The translations under genes were made by a program, and so were the position numbers. DNA of 64,000 nt from DASVHS01 sp038244815 (GTDB lineage Bacteria; Acidobacteriota; Thermoanaerobaculia; Gp7-AA8). The notes under the pieces are model-generated. The model saw only the letters and a program-made list of their open reading frames with translations, ran no database searches and was not told where the DNA came from. Positions within the stretch are counted from its first letter, which is position 1, and the number at the start of each line of letters is the position of its first letter. The DNA lies in contig JBBRTB010000002.1 in the NCBI GenBank assembly GCA_038244815.1, positions 186,001 to 250,000 on the forward strand. The letters are read 5' to 3'. Shown here one piece after another: positions 29,935 to 38,075 of this stretch.

Positions 29935-29950
29935 TTCGCATTTTTGCGAA
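29935..29950. promoter_or_regulatory. Perfect inverted repeat TTCGCA-TTTT-TGCGAA, possible operator
   Basis: The 16-bp palindrome stands just upstream of the ABC exporter start, within the only AT-richer stretch of the 236-bp divergent region to the dehydrogenase gene. A regulator site is plausible, but no regulator gene is nearby. Confidence 0.35.
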
Positions 29951-30157
29951 TTTACATTCGCTGCTGTGTCAAGCTGGCGGGGGATGAAACCGCCGCCGCT
30001 CACGGTCGTCCTGAACGACCGCTCGAAGCCCGACAACTCCGTCAAAGCGATTTTCGCACCATGCGGGCAGGAAAACCCTCTGGGGGCGAGGAGGGGCCGC
30101 CATTGCGGCACTGACTGAGATCATGCTCGCGCAACGCAACATCGACGCCCCCCTCTG

Positions 30158-31081
30158 ATGCGCTATACCGTCGTCCTCACCGCCGCGTTTCCGCTCGTGG
30201 CTCGCGAGATCCTGGCGGGTGAATTCGACGTGATCGAGCACCCCACCGAGCACAACCGGTCGGAAGAGGACATGATCACCATCCTCTCCGACGCCGATGC
30301 CGCCATCACTCTGCTCTCTGATCCACTGACGCGCCGGGTGCTCGCGTCCAATCACAATCTCCGGATCGTCGCGAACTTCGCGGTCGGCTACAACAACGTC
30401 GACGTCGATGCCGCGCGGGAGCTCGGCATCACGGTCACGAACACGCCCGGCGTGCTGACCGAGGCCACGGCCGATCTGACGATCGCACTGATGCTGGCCG
30501 TGACACGGCGCATCGTCGAGGGAGACCGCGAGATCCGCGCCACGGCCCGCTGCGAATGGGAGCCGCTCAAGCTGCTCGGCACCTCGCTGCAGGGAAAACG
30601 CCTGGGGATCATCGGCATGGGGCGGATCGGCACGGCCGTGGCGCGGCGGGCGACGGCGTTCGGCATGGATGTCATCCACGCTTCGCGCGAGCGCGGCACG
30701 CCTCTTGGCGAGTTACTGGAGACGAGCGATGTGGTGTCGCTGCACACGCCGCTCACCGCCGCCACCCGGCACATCATCAACCGCGAAGCGCTGGCCCGGA
30801 TGAAACCCGGCGCAACCCTCGTCAACACCTCTCGCGGCCCGCTCATCGATGAAGAAGCACTGTGCGACGCGCTCGAGTCCGGTCACCTGCGCGGCGCGGC
30901 CCTGGACGTGTACGAGCACGAGCCCACCGTCAACCCCAGGCTTCTGCCGATGAACAACGTGGTCATCCTGCCGCACATCGGATCGGCGACGGAAGAAGCG
31001 CGCTCGGCCATGGCCAGGCTGGCGGCCACGGACGTCTATCGATTTCTCAAGGGTCAGAAGCCGCTGCACTGCGTCATCTGA
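30158..31081 (+). CDS. D-isomer 2-hydroxyacid dehydrogenase, probable glyoxylate/hydroxypyruvate reductase
   Basis: Cytosolic NAD(P)-dependent dehydrogenase of 307 residues. The dinucleotide fold shows GIIGMGRIGTAVARR, and the catalytic Arg-Glu-His are in VNTSRGPLIDEEAL, DVYEHEP and LPHIGSATEEAR. The N-terminal region (VGYNNVDVDAARELGITVTN) is typical of GyaR/GhrB. It would reduce glyoxylate or hydroxypyruvate, or act on D-glycerate. It appears to be a single transcription unit; the 76 bp on each side carry no clear promoter. Confidence 0.88.
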   Translation: MRYTVVLTAAFPLVAREILAGEFDVIEHPTEHNRSEEDMITILSDADAAITLLSDPLTRRVLASNHNLRIVANFAVGYNNVDVDAARELGITVTNTPGVLTEATADLTIALMLAVTRRIVEGDREIRATARCEWEPLKLLGTSLQGKRLGIIGMGRIGTAVARRATAFGMDVIHASRERGTPLGELLETSDVVSLHTPLTAATRHIINREALARMKPGATLVNTSRGPLIDEEALCDALESGHLRGAALDVYEHEPTVNPRLLPMNNVVILPHIGSATEEARSAMARLAATDVYRFLKGQKPLHCVI

Positions 31082-31155
31082 GGTCATCCTGATGGGCCCG
31101 CCCGCCCGGCAGAGTGACACGCTCATTGCAATCTTCCAGTACGGAGGAAACTGCA

Positions 31156-31430
31156 ATGACAAACGATCTCAACGGCCGCCGCATCGCCATTCTTGCCACC
31201 GACGGGTTCGAGCAAGTCGAGCTCACCAGTCCGCGCGAAGCGCTGGAGAAAGCAGGCGCCCGATGCGTCGTCATCTCGCCGAAGAGCGGAGTGATGGTGA
31301 TGCGCTGCGCATCGACAAGAAAGCTCAGCAGTTCGTAAAGGAGATCGATCGCGCCGGCAAGCCGGTCATGGTGATCTGCCACGGCGGCTGGCTGCTCGGC
31401 TCTTCAGGCCTCGTCAAGGGACGCGCCGAG
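31156..31430 (+). pseudogene. Decayed PfpI/DJ-1 family gene
   Basis: The start is intact, with GGAGG upstream and MTNDLNGRRIAILATDGFEQ at the N-terminus. Near 31290 the sequence jumps from the ISPKSG region to the LRIDKKAQQFV region in another frame, so about 40 codons, including the LPGG segment, are missing. A second-frame piece retains VICHGGWLLGSSGLVKGR with the nucleophile cysteine, then homology stops. Both a deletion and a frameshift make the gene non-functional. The repeated GTGATG at the junction suggests deletion between short direct repeats. Confidence 0.75.
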
Positions 31431-31563
31431 AGTCGGAAGAGCAGAGACCGGTTGCCCACTGACCGAATTCCTCGCCGCCTTTGCGGCATCGCGCATGGGC
31501 AGGGAGCTTGCTCTTTCTTATTGTGAGAAGGAACGGGCGTGGGCAAGGGGGTCAAAGAATCGG

Positions 31564-32013
31564 ATGGCGCGGGAGAAACGGATTCTCGTAGTCGAGGACG
31601 ATGACGCGATTCGCACGCTCATGTTCACGGTACTGCGCCGTCACGGATTCAAGGTCGACGCGTCCCCGAATGGTGCGCACGCGATCGACCGCTTTTCGCG
31701 CTGCGTCTACTCGCTGGTCCTGCTGGACCTGATGATGCCGGTGATGACCGGCTACGATTTTCTTGCCGAGCTCGAAAAGCGCGAGATCGCCCACAGGCCA
31801 CTCGTCTTCGTGCTGACCGCCGGGGGATCGACCAACAGCCTTCCCGCGGACGTGGTCACCGGGAGCTTCCGCAAGCCCTTCGACCTCGACCTGCTCGTGG
31901 ACACGATTTCGGCGTGCCTGTCGACGCTGGAGGAGCCGCTGCAACCGGACAGTTGTCCCGTTGCGGAGAGCGAGCGGATCAACGGCCGGCGCCGACCCGA
32001 AGATCCGAAGTGA
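31564..32013 (+). CDS. Single-domain response regulator (receiver only)
   Basis: Receiver protein of 149 residues without an output domain. The acidic pocket VVEDDDA, phospho-acceptor LLDLMMPVMTG, switch threonine VLTAGG and lysine FRKPFDLD are all present, so it should be phosphorylated by a histidine kinase. A disordered tail of about 30 residues follows (SCPVAESER). The ATG at 31564 is chosen because the receiver begins right after it. A second receiver gene follows after 51 bp; no kinase gene is in the window. Confidence 0.88.
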   Translation: MAREKRILVVEDDDAIRTLMFTVLRRHGFKVDASPNGAHAIDRFSRCVYSLVLLDLMMPVMTGYDFLAELEKREIAHRPLVFVLTAGGSTNSLPADVVTGSFRKPFDLDLLVDTISACLSTLEEPLQPDSCPVAESERINGRRRPEDPK

Positions 32014-32064
32014 TGGCATGCCTTTTGACATTTCACGGAATCAGGAAAGGGAATTTCGACAGCG

Positions 32065-32517
32065 ATGAAAGAAAAACCCCGAGTGCTCATCATTGAAGAT
32101 CACGACGTTCTGCGTGCGATGCTGTTCGCCATCCTGCGGCACCAGCCGCTGGCGGTCGATACAGCTGAGTCGGGCGATGTGGCCCTCGAAAAGGTGGAGA
32201 GTTGCGACTACGCGCTCATCCTCATCGACATGAACCTGGCTAACGACAGCGCGGGCACGTTTCTCAGCCGGTTCCGTGAATTGCGGCCGGAGGCGACGAC
32301 GTTCATCATCGCGGTGCGCGATCCCAAAAGAGAGCTAGCCCTGGACTGGTCTCTCGTTTCGGCAGTCCTCAACAAGCCTCTGGAGATCGACACGCTGGCC
32401 ACGGTGGTGAGGGAGTGCGCGATCGTCGTACCGCCACCCGAGGATCCACTCGACTGTCCTCCATCCGAGAGCGAAGTGCGCACGAGCTTTGACCGGACCT
32501 CTCCGATCACCAACTGA
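32065..32517 (+). CDS. Single-domain response regulator, partly degenerate
   Basis: Receiver-only protein of 150 residues. It keeps IIEDHD, the acceptor ILIDMNLAN and NKPLEID, but the switch position reads IIAVRDPK, so the usual threonine or serine is replaced by valine. The C-terminal tail (CPPSESEVR) resembles that of the preceding receiver (CPVAESER), which suggests that the two arose by duplication. It may act as a phosphate sink or a constitutively shaped partner; this is inference. Confidence 0.85.
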   Translation: MKEKPRVLIIEDHDVLRAMLFAILRHQPLAVDTAESGDVALEKVESCDYALILIDMNLANDSAGTFLSRFRELRPEATTFIIAVRDPKRELALDWSLVSAVLNKPLEIDTLATVVRECAIVVPPPEDPLDCPPSESEVRTSFDRTSPITN

Positions 32518-32599
32518 ATCGTCCCGGATGGTCGAATTCCTCGACTGGGGCCGCGAATCGTCGTACGACACCGGCGGAGCGGAAGGTAGGGGCCTGGAC

Positions 32600-32647
32600 G
32601 AGATTGGAGATTGCGCGGCCGATCGTGAATCTCTAATCTCCAGTCTC
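32600..32647. repeat. Inverted heptamer arrays next to a start codon (2 x GAGATTG, 3 x [GTC]A[AG]TCTC)
   Basis: GAGATTG at 32600 and 32607 face GAATCTC, TAATCTC and CAGTCTC at 32627, 32634 and 32641, so GAGATT pairs with AATCTC around a 13-base loop. The array ends four bases before the ATG of the transporter gene and takes the place of a ribosome-binding site. Confidence 0.75.
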
Positions 32648-32651
32648 CGCA

Positions 32652-33512
32652 ATGGACGACCGCCGCAAAGGCATCCTGTATATCGTCGCCGCCGCGATTC
32701 TCTGGTCCAGCGGCGGCATCGGCATCAAGGCGCTGGCGGATACACCGCTCAAAGTCTCGTTCTACCGCTCGTTGTTTGCCGCGATCGCGCTCCTCGTCCT
32801 TTTCGGACGGCAGGTCTGGGGACGGCGTCAGTGGAAATCGACCGGCGTTTTCGCCATGGCCATCGTCAGCTACGGTGCCTGCCTGACGACGTTCGTCGTG
32901 GCCACGAAGTGGACGACAGCGGCGAATGCGATCTTCCTCCAGTACGCCGGCGTGGTGTGGGTGCTCATCTTTTCACCGCTGGTCACGCGGGAGCAGATGC
33001 GTCTGCGGGACGCGATCGCCATCGCGGTGGCCATGACGGGGATGGCGCTGTTCTTCGTGGGCCGCTTCGAGTCGCGCGGCATGGCCGGCAACGTGATGGC
33101 GCTGATCTCGAGCGTGTTCTTCGCCGCGCTCATCCTGGCGCTGCGACGTGAGAATCACGCGGCACAGTCGGCCATCACATGGGGCAACATCGCGGTCGCC
33201 GTGGCGCTCGTGCCGTTCATCCGCCACGATCTCACCCTCACCCGGAAATCCCTCGGCATCCTTCTCTTTCTAGGTCTGTTTCAGATCGCGCTTCCCTACG
33301 TTCTGTTCGTGCGTGGACTGAAATACGTGACGGCGACACAGGCCTCGCTCACCGGCATGCTCGAGCCCATCGCCAATCCGGTCTGGGTCTTCCTCTTCCT
33401 CGGCGAGCGCCCCTCGGCGTTCGCAATCGGTGGCGCGGCGGTCGTGCTCTCCGCCATCGCCTGGCATACGCTTACAGGCAGCGCCACGGCGGATCTGCCG
33501 GCCGTGGACTAG
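32652..33512 (+). CDS. EamA/DMT-family transporter
   Basis: Inner-membrane protein of 286 residues with ten membrane segments in two EamA repeats (AAAILWSSGGIGIKALADTP at the start; GMLEPIANPVWVFLFLGERP in the second repeat). Family members export or import metabolites such as amino acids. No Shine-Dalgarno sequence is visible; a heptamer hairpin lies directly before the ATG. It reads into the aldehyde dehydrogenase gene 21 bp downstream, so it may belong to the amine-catabolism cluster. Confidence 0.88.
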   Translation: MDDRRKGILYIVAAAILWSSGGIGIKALADTPLKVSFYRSLFAAIALLVLFGRQVWGRRQWKSTGVFAMAIVSYGACLTTFVVATKWTTAANAIFLQYAGVVWVLIFSPLVTREQMRLRDAIAIAVAMTGMALFFVGRFESRGMAGNVMALISSVFFAALILALRRENHAAQSAITWGNIAVAVALVPFIRHDLTLTRKSLGILLFLGLFQIALPYVLFVRGLKYVTATQASLTGMLEPIANPVWVFLFLGERPSAFAIGGAAVVLSAIAWHTLTGSATADLPAVD

Positions 33513-33533
33513 CACTTGCAGCGGAGACCGACG

Positions 33534-34919
33534 ATGGCAGCGACGTTCGAGCTGATCGAACCGGCGACCGGACAGCGTCTGGCGTCCATTCCGGAAGCGA
33601 CCCGCGACGGTGTCGATCGCGCCGTCCGCGCTGCCGACGCGGCCTACCGCAAAGGCGAGTGGCGCCGGATGCACCCGCGAGAACGGGGCCGGATCATGTT
33701 GCGCGTGGCGGCGCTCATTCGCGAGCACGCGGACGAACTGGCCCGCGCCGAGTCGCGCAATGTCGGAAAACCGATCCGCGATTCACGCGACGAAGTGGGA
33801 CTGGCCGCCGATTGCTTCGAGTACTACGGCGGCACCACCAACAAGGTCGGCGGCCAGACCATCCCCGCCAATCCCAACGGCATCCTGATGACGTTCCGCG
33901 AGCCGGTCGGCGTATGCGGGATCATCGTCCCGTGGAACTTTCCCATCGCCATCACGTCATGGAAAGTCTCCCCCGCCCTGGCCATGGGAAACACGGTGGT
34001 GCTCAAACCGGCCGAGCAGACGCCGCTCACGGCCCTGCGGCTGGAAGAACTGATGCGCGTGGCCGGCGTCCCCGAGGGAGTGTTCCAGGTGGTGACCGGA
34101 AGGGGCGAAACCGCCGGCGATGCGCTGGTGCGCCATCCGCTCGTGCGCAAGATCGCGTTCACCGGATCGACCGAGGTCGGCGCGAACGTGATGCGCATTG
34201 CCGCCGACGATATCAAGCGCGTCAGCCTGGAGCTCGGCGGCAAGTCAGCGAACATCATCTTCGACGACTGCAACTTCGATCGCGCCGTCGCCTCGGCCAC
34301 CTCCAGCGCCCTCGGCAATGCGGGCCAGGACTGTTGCGCGCGCAGCCGCGTGCTCGTGCAGCAGTCTCTCTACGACAGGTTCCAGAAAGCCATCGTGGCC
34401 GCCTTCGAGAACGTGAAGGTGGGAGATCCACTGCTGGATGATACGGAGATGGGTCCGCTCGTGACCGACGGACACCGCAAACGCGTGATGAGCTACATCG
34501 AAAGCGGAAAAGCGGAAGGAGCGACGCTGGCCAGCGGTGGAGCGGCCTCTGGCGGCCCGGGCTGGTTTCTGGAGCCGACGGTCTTTCTCGACGCCAGGCC
34601 CGATATGAAGATCATGCGCGAGGAGATCTTCGGTCCCGTCCTGGCGGTGATGCCGTTCAAGGACGAGAACGAGGCCGTGGTCCTGGCCAACGACAGCATG
34701 TACGGTCTCTCCGGATCGATCTGGACGAAAGACATCTCCCGCGCCCTGCGCGTCGCGCGAGCCGTCGAAACCGGGAATCTCTCGATCAACACCGGCAGCA
34801 GCGTCCATCTCGAAGCTCCCTTCGGCGGCGTGAAGCACAGCGGCATCGGCCGGGAACTCGGTCTGGTGGCGCTCGACCATTACACGGAGTGGAAGACGGT
34901 GTATATCGACGTGACATGA
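33534..34919 (+). CDS. NAD(P)-dependent aldehyde dehydrogenase
   Basis: ALDH-superfamily enzyme of 461 residues. It has VPWNFPIAITSWKVSPALA, cofactor loop FTGSTEVGANV, general base LELGGKSANI and the catalytic cysteine in GNAGQDCCARSR (the family pattern GQxC). The ATG at 33534 has GGAG about eight bases upstream and is preferred over the TTG at 33516. It is followed by a glutamine-synthetase-like ligase and an SDR, so the substrate may be a gamma-glutamyl-aminoaldehyde. That assignment is inferred from context. Confidence 0.9.
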   Translation: MAATFELIEPATGQRLASIPEATRDGVDRAVRAADAAYRKGEWRRMHPRERGRIMLRVAALIREHADELARAESRNVGKPIRDSRDEVGLAADCFEYYGGTTNKVGGQTIPANPNGILMTFREPVGVCGIIVPWNFPIAITSWKVSPALAMGNTVVLKPAEQTPLTALRLEELMRVAGVPEGVFQVVTGRGETAGDALVRHPLVRKIAFTGSTEVGANVMRIAADDIKRVSLELGGKSANIIFDDCNFDRAVASATSSALGNAGQDCCARSRVLVQQSLYDRFQKAIVAAFENVKVGDPLLDDTEMGPLVTDGHRKRVMSYIESGKAEGATLASGGAASGGPGWFLEPTVFLDARPDMKIMREEIFGPVLAVMPFKDENEAVVLANDSMYGLSGSIWTKDISRALRVARAVETGNLSINTGSSVHLEAPFGGVKHSGIGRELGLVALDHYTEWKTVYIDVT

Positions 34920-34959
34920 TCGGGTTTCCGGGGCAACCCGGCAACCCGAAAAATTCGAA

Positions 34960-36336
34960 ATGCAAGGCCGAATCGATCTCGAAACGCTGCAGCGAATGGT
35001 CGTCGACGGCGACGTGGAGACGGTCATCGCCGTTCTGCCCGACATGTACGGGCGCCTCGTCGGCAAGCGGTTCAACGCGCGCTACTTCCTCGAAGAAGTG
35101 GCCCAGCACGGGATGCACGCCTGCGATTACCTGCTGGCGTGCGACATGGACATGGAGCCGGTGCCCGGCTATGCATTCACGAGCTGGGCGAAAGGCTACG
35201 GCGACTTCCGTCCTGTTCCCGACTTCGACACGATGCGCGTAGCGTCGTGGCTGGAGAAGAGTGCGCTCGTGATCTGCGACGTCATGCACGACTCGAAGGA
35301 CGAGCGCGTGGGGGTGGCGCCGCGAAGCATTCTGAGACGGCAGGTGGAACGCGCGGCCAAAGCGGGCTACACCGCCATGGGCGCGTCGGAGCTCGAGCTG
35401 TACGTATTCAAGGACTCGTACGAAACCGCGGCGGAGAAGGGCTTCATCCGGATCGAGCCGATCGGCCGCGTCATCGAGGACTATCACATCCTTCAGAGCA
35501 CGAAAGAGGAGTTCCTCATCGGCGCGATCCGCTCGCATCTCGAGCGCTCCGGTGTTCCTGTCGAATCGTCGAAGGGAGAATGGGGACCGGGCCAGCAGGA
35601 GATCGGACTCCGTTACGCGGAGCTCGTGGAGATGGCCGATCGCCATGCCATCTACAAGCACGCTGCCAAGGAAATCGCCTGGAAGGCTGGACGCGCCGTC
35701 ACGTTCATGGCCAAGTGGGATGAGCGCTACGCCGGCTCGAGCTGCCACATCCACATGAGTCTCTGGGACGCGAAGGGCCGGAAGCCCCTCTTCCACGGCA
35801 AGGACCGGCTCGGACCCATCCAGTGCTCTCCGGTCTTCCGCCATTTCCTCGGCGGCTGGATGGCCCACATCCGCGATGTGTTTGCGTTTTACGCGCCGTA
35901 TCCGGCCTCGTACAAACGATACGTGGCCGGTTCGTTTGCGCCGACGGGAATCGCCTGGAGCTACGACAACCGTACGGCCGGCTTCCGCATCGTCGGACAG
36001 GGGCCGTCGCTGCGCATCGAATGCCGCGCCGCCGGTGCGGACGCGAACCCCTATCTCGCGTTTGCAGTCACCCTCGCGGCCGGTCTCGACGGCATCGAAA
36101 ACAAGATCGAGCCGCCGCCGGCGTTCGAAGGCGACGTGTACGGCGCGATGGACCTGCCGCACATGCCGCATTCGCTCAACGAATCGATCGAGGCGCTCCA
36201 GCGCAGCGCGTGGGCGCGTGAAACGCTCGGCGACGAGGTCGTCGAGCATTACCTGCATTTCTTCAGGACCGAACAACGAAAGTTCGATTCGGTCGTGACC
36301 GACTGGGAACGAAGGCGTTACTTCGAACAAGCATGA
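34960..36336 (+). CDS. Glutamine synthetase-like ligase (GlnT/PuuA type, gamma-glutamyl-amide synthetase)
   Basis: Protein of 458 residues with the GS catalytic core: GASELELYVFKDSY, GEWGPGQQEIGLRYAELVEM, FMAKWDERYAGSSCHIHMSL, YKRYVAGSFAPTGIAWSYDN, RIECRAAGADANPYLAFAVT. The N-terminal domain is short, and the key Glu and His ligands are present. True GlnA adenylylation/loop features are missing, which fits enzymes that join glutamate to amines (polyamines, ethanolamine, isopropylamine) instead of ammonia. It lies 40 bp after the ALDH and overlaps the SDR by 4 bp. A palindromic GGGTT/AACCC lies in the gap. Confidence 0.85.
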   Translation: MQGRIDLETLQRMVVDGDVETVIAVLPDMYGRLVGKRFNARYFLEEVAQHGMHACDYLLACDMDMEPVPGYAFTSWAKGYGDFRPVPDFDTMRVASWLEKSALVICDVMHDSKDERVGVAPRSILRRQVERAAKAGYTAMGASELELYVFKDSYETAAEKGFIRIEPIGRVIEDYHILQSTKEEFLIGAIRSHLERSGVPVESSKGEWGPGQQEIGLRYAELVEMADRHAIYKHAAKEIAWKAGRAVTFMAKWDERYAGSSCHIHMSLWDAKGRKPLFHGKDRLGPIQCSPVFRHFLGGWMAHIRDVFAFYAPYPASYKRYVAGSFAPTGIAWSYDNRTAGFRIVGQGPSLRIECRAAGADANPYLAFAVTLAAGLDGIENKIEPPPAFEGDVYGAMDLPHMPHSLNESIEALQRSAWARETLGDEVVEHYLHFFRTEQRKFDSVVTDWERRRYFEQA

Positions 36337-37106
36337 GACTGGCAAATAAAGTCGCGTTGATCACGGGCGGAGCATCCGGCATCGGCAAGGTTTCCTGCCT
36401 CACCTTTGCGCGCGAGGGCGCCAAAGTCGTGGTCGTCGACCTGAAGGCGGAAGCGGCCCAGGTGACTGTCGATGAGATCAAAAAGGCAGGCGGCGACGCG
36501 AAGGCGTTCGCGGCCGACGTATCGAAGGCCAAAGACGCTGAAGCGATGGTGAAATTCGCCGAAGACAGCTACGGCAAGCTGAACGTCGCGTTCAACAATG
36601 CCGGCATCTTTCTCCCCGACGATGACTCCGTGACGAACACGAGTGAAGAGGTCTGGGACAAGACCATCAACGTCAATCTCAAAGGTATTTTCCTCGGCTG
36701 CAAATACGAGATCCCGGCGCTGCTGCGCGCGGGCGGCGGATCGATCATCAATACCGCGTCATTCGTGGCCATCGTCGGCGCAGCCGCGCCGCAGATCGCC
36801 TACACCGCAAGCAAAGGCGGCGTGCTCTCGATGACGCGGGAGATCGCCGTCGAATTCGCCAGAAAAAACATCCGCGCCAACGCGCTTTGTCCAGGCCCGG
36901 TGGAGACGCCGCTGCTCAACGAACTGCTGGCCGATCCGGCCCGCCGGAATCGGCGCCTCGTCCACATTCCGCCGGGCCGCTTCGCGCGGGCCGAGGAGAT
37001 GGCGAACGCGGCGCTGTTCCTGGCCAGCGACGAGTCGTCGTTCGTCAATGCGGCGACCTTTCTCGTCGATGGCGGCATCACCGCCGCGTACATCACGCCG
37101 GAGTGA
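36333..37106 (+). CDS. Short-chain dehydrogenase/reductase
   Basis: Classical SDR of 257 residues with cofactor loop TGGASGIGK, NNAGI, catalytic Ser in NTASFVA and YTASK for Tyr/Lys, plus the LVDGGITAAY end. The acidic residue in VVVDLKAE after strand 2 favours NAD. It overlaps the ligase gene (ATGA), so it is part of the same pathway and may oxidise an alcohol group of the gamma-glutamylated amine to an aldehyde for the ALDH. The substrate is inferred. Confidence 0.9.
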   Translation: MRLANKVALITGGASGIGKVSCLTFAREGAKVVVVDLKAEAAQVTVDEIKKAGGDAKAFAADVSKAKDAEAMVKFAEDSYGKLNVAFNNAGIFLPDDDSVTNTSEEVWDKTINVNLKGIFLGCKYEIPALLRAGGGSIINTASFVAIVGAAAPQIAYTASKGGVLSMTREIAVEFARKNIRANALCPGPVETPLLNELLADPARRNRRLVHIPPGRFARAEEMANAALFLASDESSFVNAATFLVDGGITAAYITPE

Positions 37107-37168
37107 GGCGGGGCATCCTCGGGCGGGGTAAAATGCGCGGCGTGACGCCCGATCCCGAAGGCACGCTC

Positions 37169-37186
37169 GACCGGCTGAAGCCGGTC
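37169..37186. repeat. REP-like palindrome GACCGGCT-GA-AGCCGGTC
   Basis: Perfect 8-bp arms with a two-base loop lie in the 192-bp gap between the SDR and the DUF4097 gene. The core matches the palindrome at 15307. Apart from a TAAAAT just upstream at 37128-37133, which resembles a -10 element, the gap shows nothing that I can call a gene. Confidence 0.5.
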
Positions 37187-37298
37187 GCTACACGGCTCCC
37201 GGTCGCCACACGTCTCATCATCCGCGCCCGCCGCCCTCCCCTCGACCTCGATGCCGAGGTCTTTCGCTATCGTGTGACAGCGGACGCGATCATCGCCA

Positions 37299-38075
37299 TC
37301 AACGAGTCGCGGCGCCCGACCGAACCTCGATACTGCCGTTCGTTGTGTAGAGCCCGAGCTCGGCACCGCCGCCGTTCATCGTCCCATGCAGTTCACGCCG
37401 GCTGAAGCTCTTCGTCGTCACCGGAAGATCCGTCCGGATCGACCCGTTCGTCGTCTCCGCCTGAAGGTCGGCCGCGAATGACGGCGGAACGGTGAGCGTG
37501 ATGCTGCCGTTCGTGGTCTCGAACTTCATCGGCTTTCCACTGGCCACCTCAAGCAGCTCCGCCCGGATCGCTCCGTTGGTCGTGGTGGCGGTCATCGTTC
37601 CCGAGCAACGCAGCGCCTCGATCCGTCCGTTCGTCGTCCCCAGTTCGCTGCTTCCGCTGACGTCGGACACGGTGATGCCGCCGTTGGTGTTCTCGACCTT
37701 GAGATCGGTGGCGCGCGGCACGGTCACGTCGTAGTCCACCGCCGCGTTGCCATCATTGCCGAACAGCATGTCGAAGAACCCTGAGTCGCTCTTGCGGGGC
37801 ATGTGCGTGACGATCGAGAGGCCGTCGCCGCTCTCGCGAACTTCCACCGAGAGCTTGTCGAGCATTTCCCGCGTCTCAGCCTTGCGGACGGCATGGATGC
37901 GCACGCGCGGCTGATCCCAGGAGCTCACCGTGATCCGTCCGTTGACGTTGTCGATGGAGACGGAACTGCCCACGCGGACGTCGACGGTGCGGTCGAAGGA
38001 CTCCTGCAGCCGGCTCGCCGATGCCGTACCGGCGAACACAACTGTAAGAATGAGTGAAAGAATGGCTCTGCGCAT
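37299..38075 (-). CDS. DUF4097-family exported beta-repeat protein
   Basis: Exported protein of 258 residues with a clear signal peptide (residues 1-21, ending ASAS). Repeats of about 20-30 residues with the core TTNG[SR]I (VENTNGGITVSDV, LGTTNGRIEA, TTTNGAIRAE, ETTNGSITLT, ETTNGSIRTD, YTTNGSIEVR) predict a stacked beta-solenoid, as in DUF4097 putative adhesins. The ATG at 38075 has GGAGG six bases upstream. That ATG overlaps the start codon of the divergent M28 peptidase gene. Function unknown; family members often sit near stress regulators. Confidence 0.87.
   Translation of the reverse strand: MRRAILSLILTVVFAGTASASRLQESFDRTVDVRVGSSVSIDNVNGRITVSSWDQPRVRIHAVRKAETREMLDKLSVEVRESGDGLSIVTHMPRKSDSGFFDMLFGNDGNAAVDYDVTVPRATDLKVENTNGGITVSDVSGSSELGTTNGRIEALRCSGTMTATTTNGAIRAELLEVASGKPMKFETTNGSITLTVPPSFAADLQAETTNGSIRTDLPVTTKSFSRRELHGTMNGGGAELGLYTTNGSIEVRSGAATR

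Noticed and set aside
34919..34960. GGCAACCC GGCAACCC as another heptamer array
   Set aside because: The period is 8, not 7, with only two copies; it is probably chance or part of a small hairpin.
37134..37405. Possible short gene starting MRGVTPDPEGTL, or GTG at 37142
   Set aside because: It carries a REP-like palindrome, runs into the antisense of the DUF4097 gene and resembles no family I know; it may be a gene fragment behind a relic promoter.
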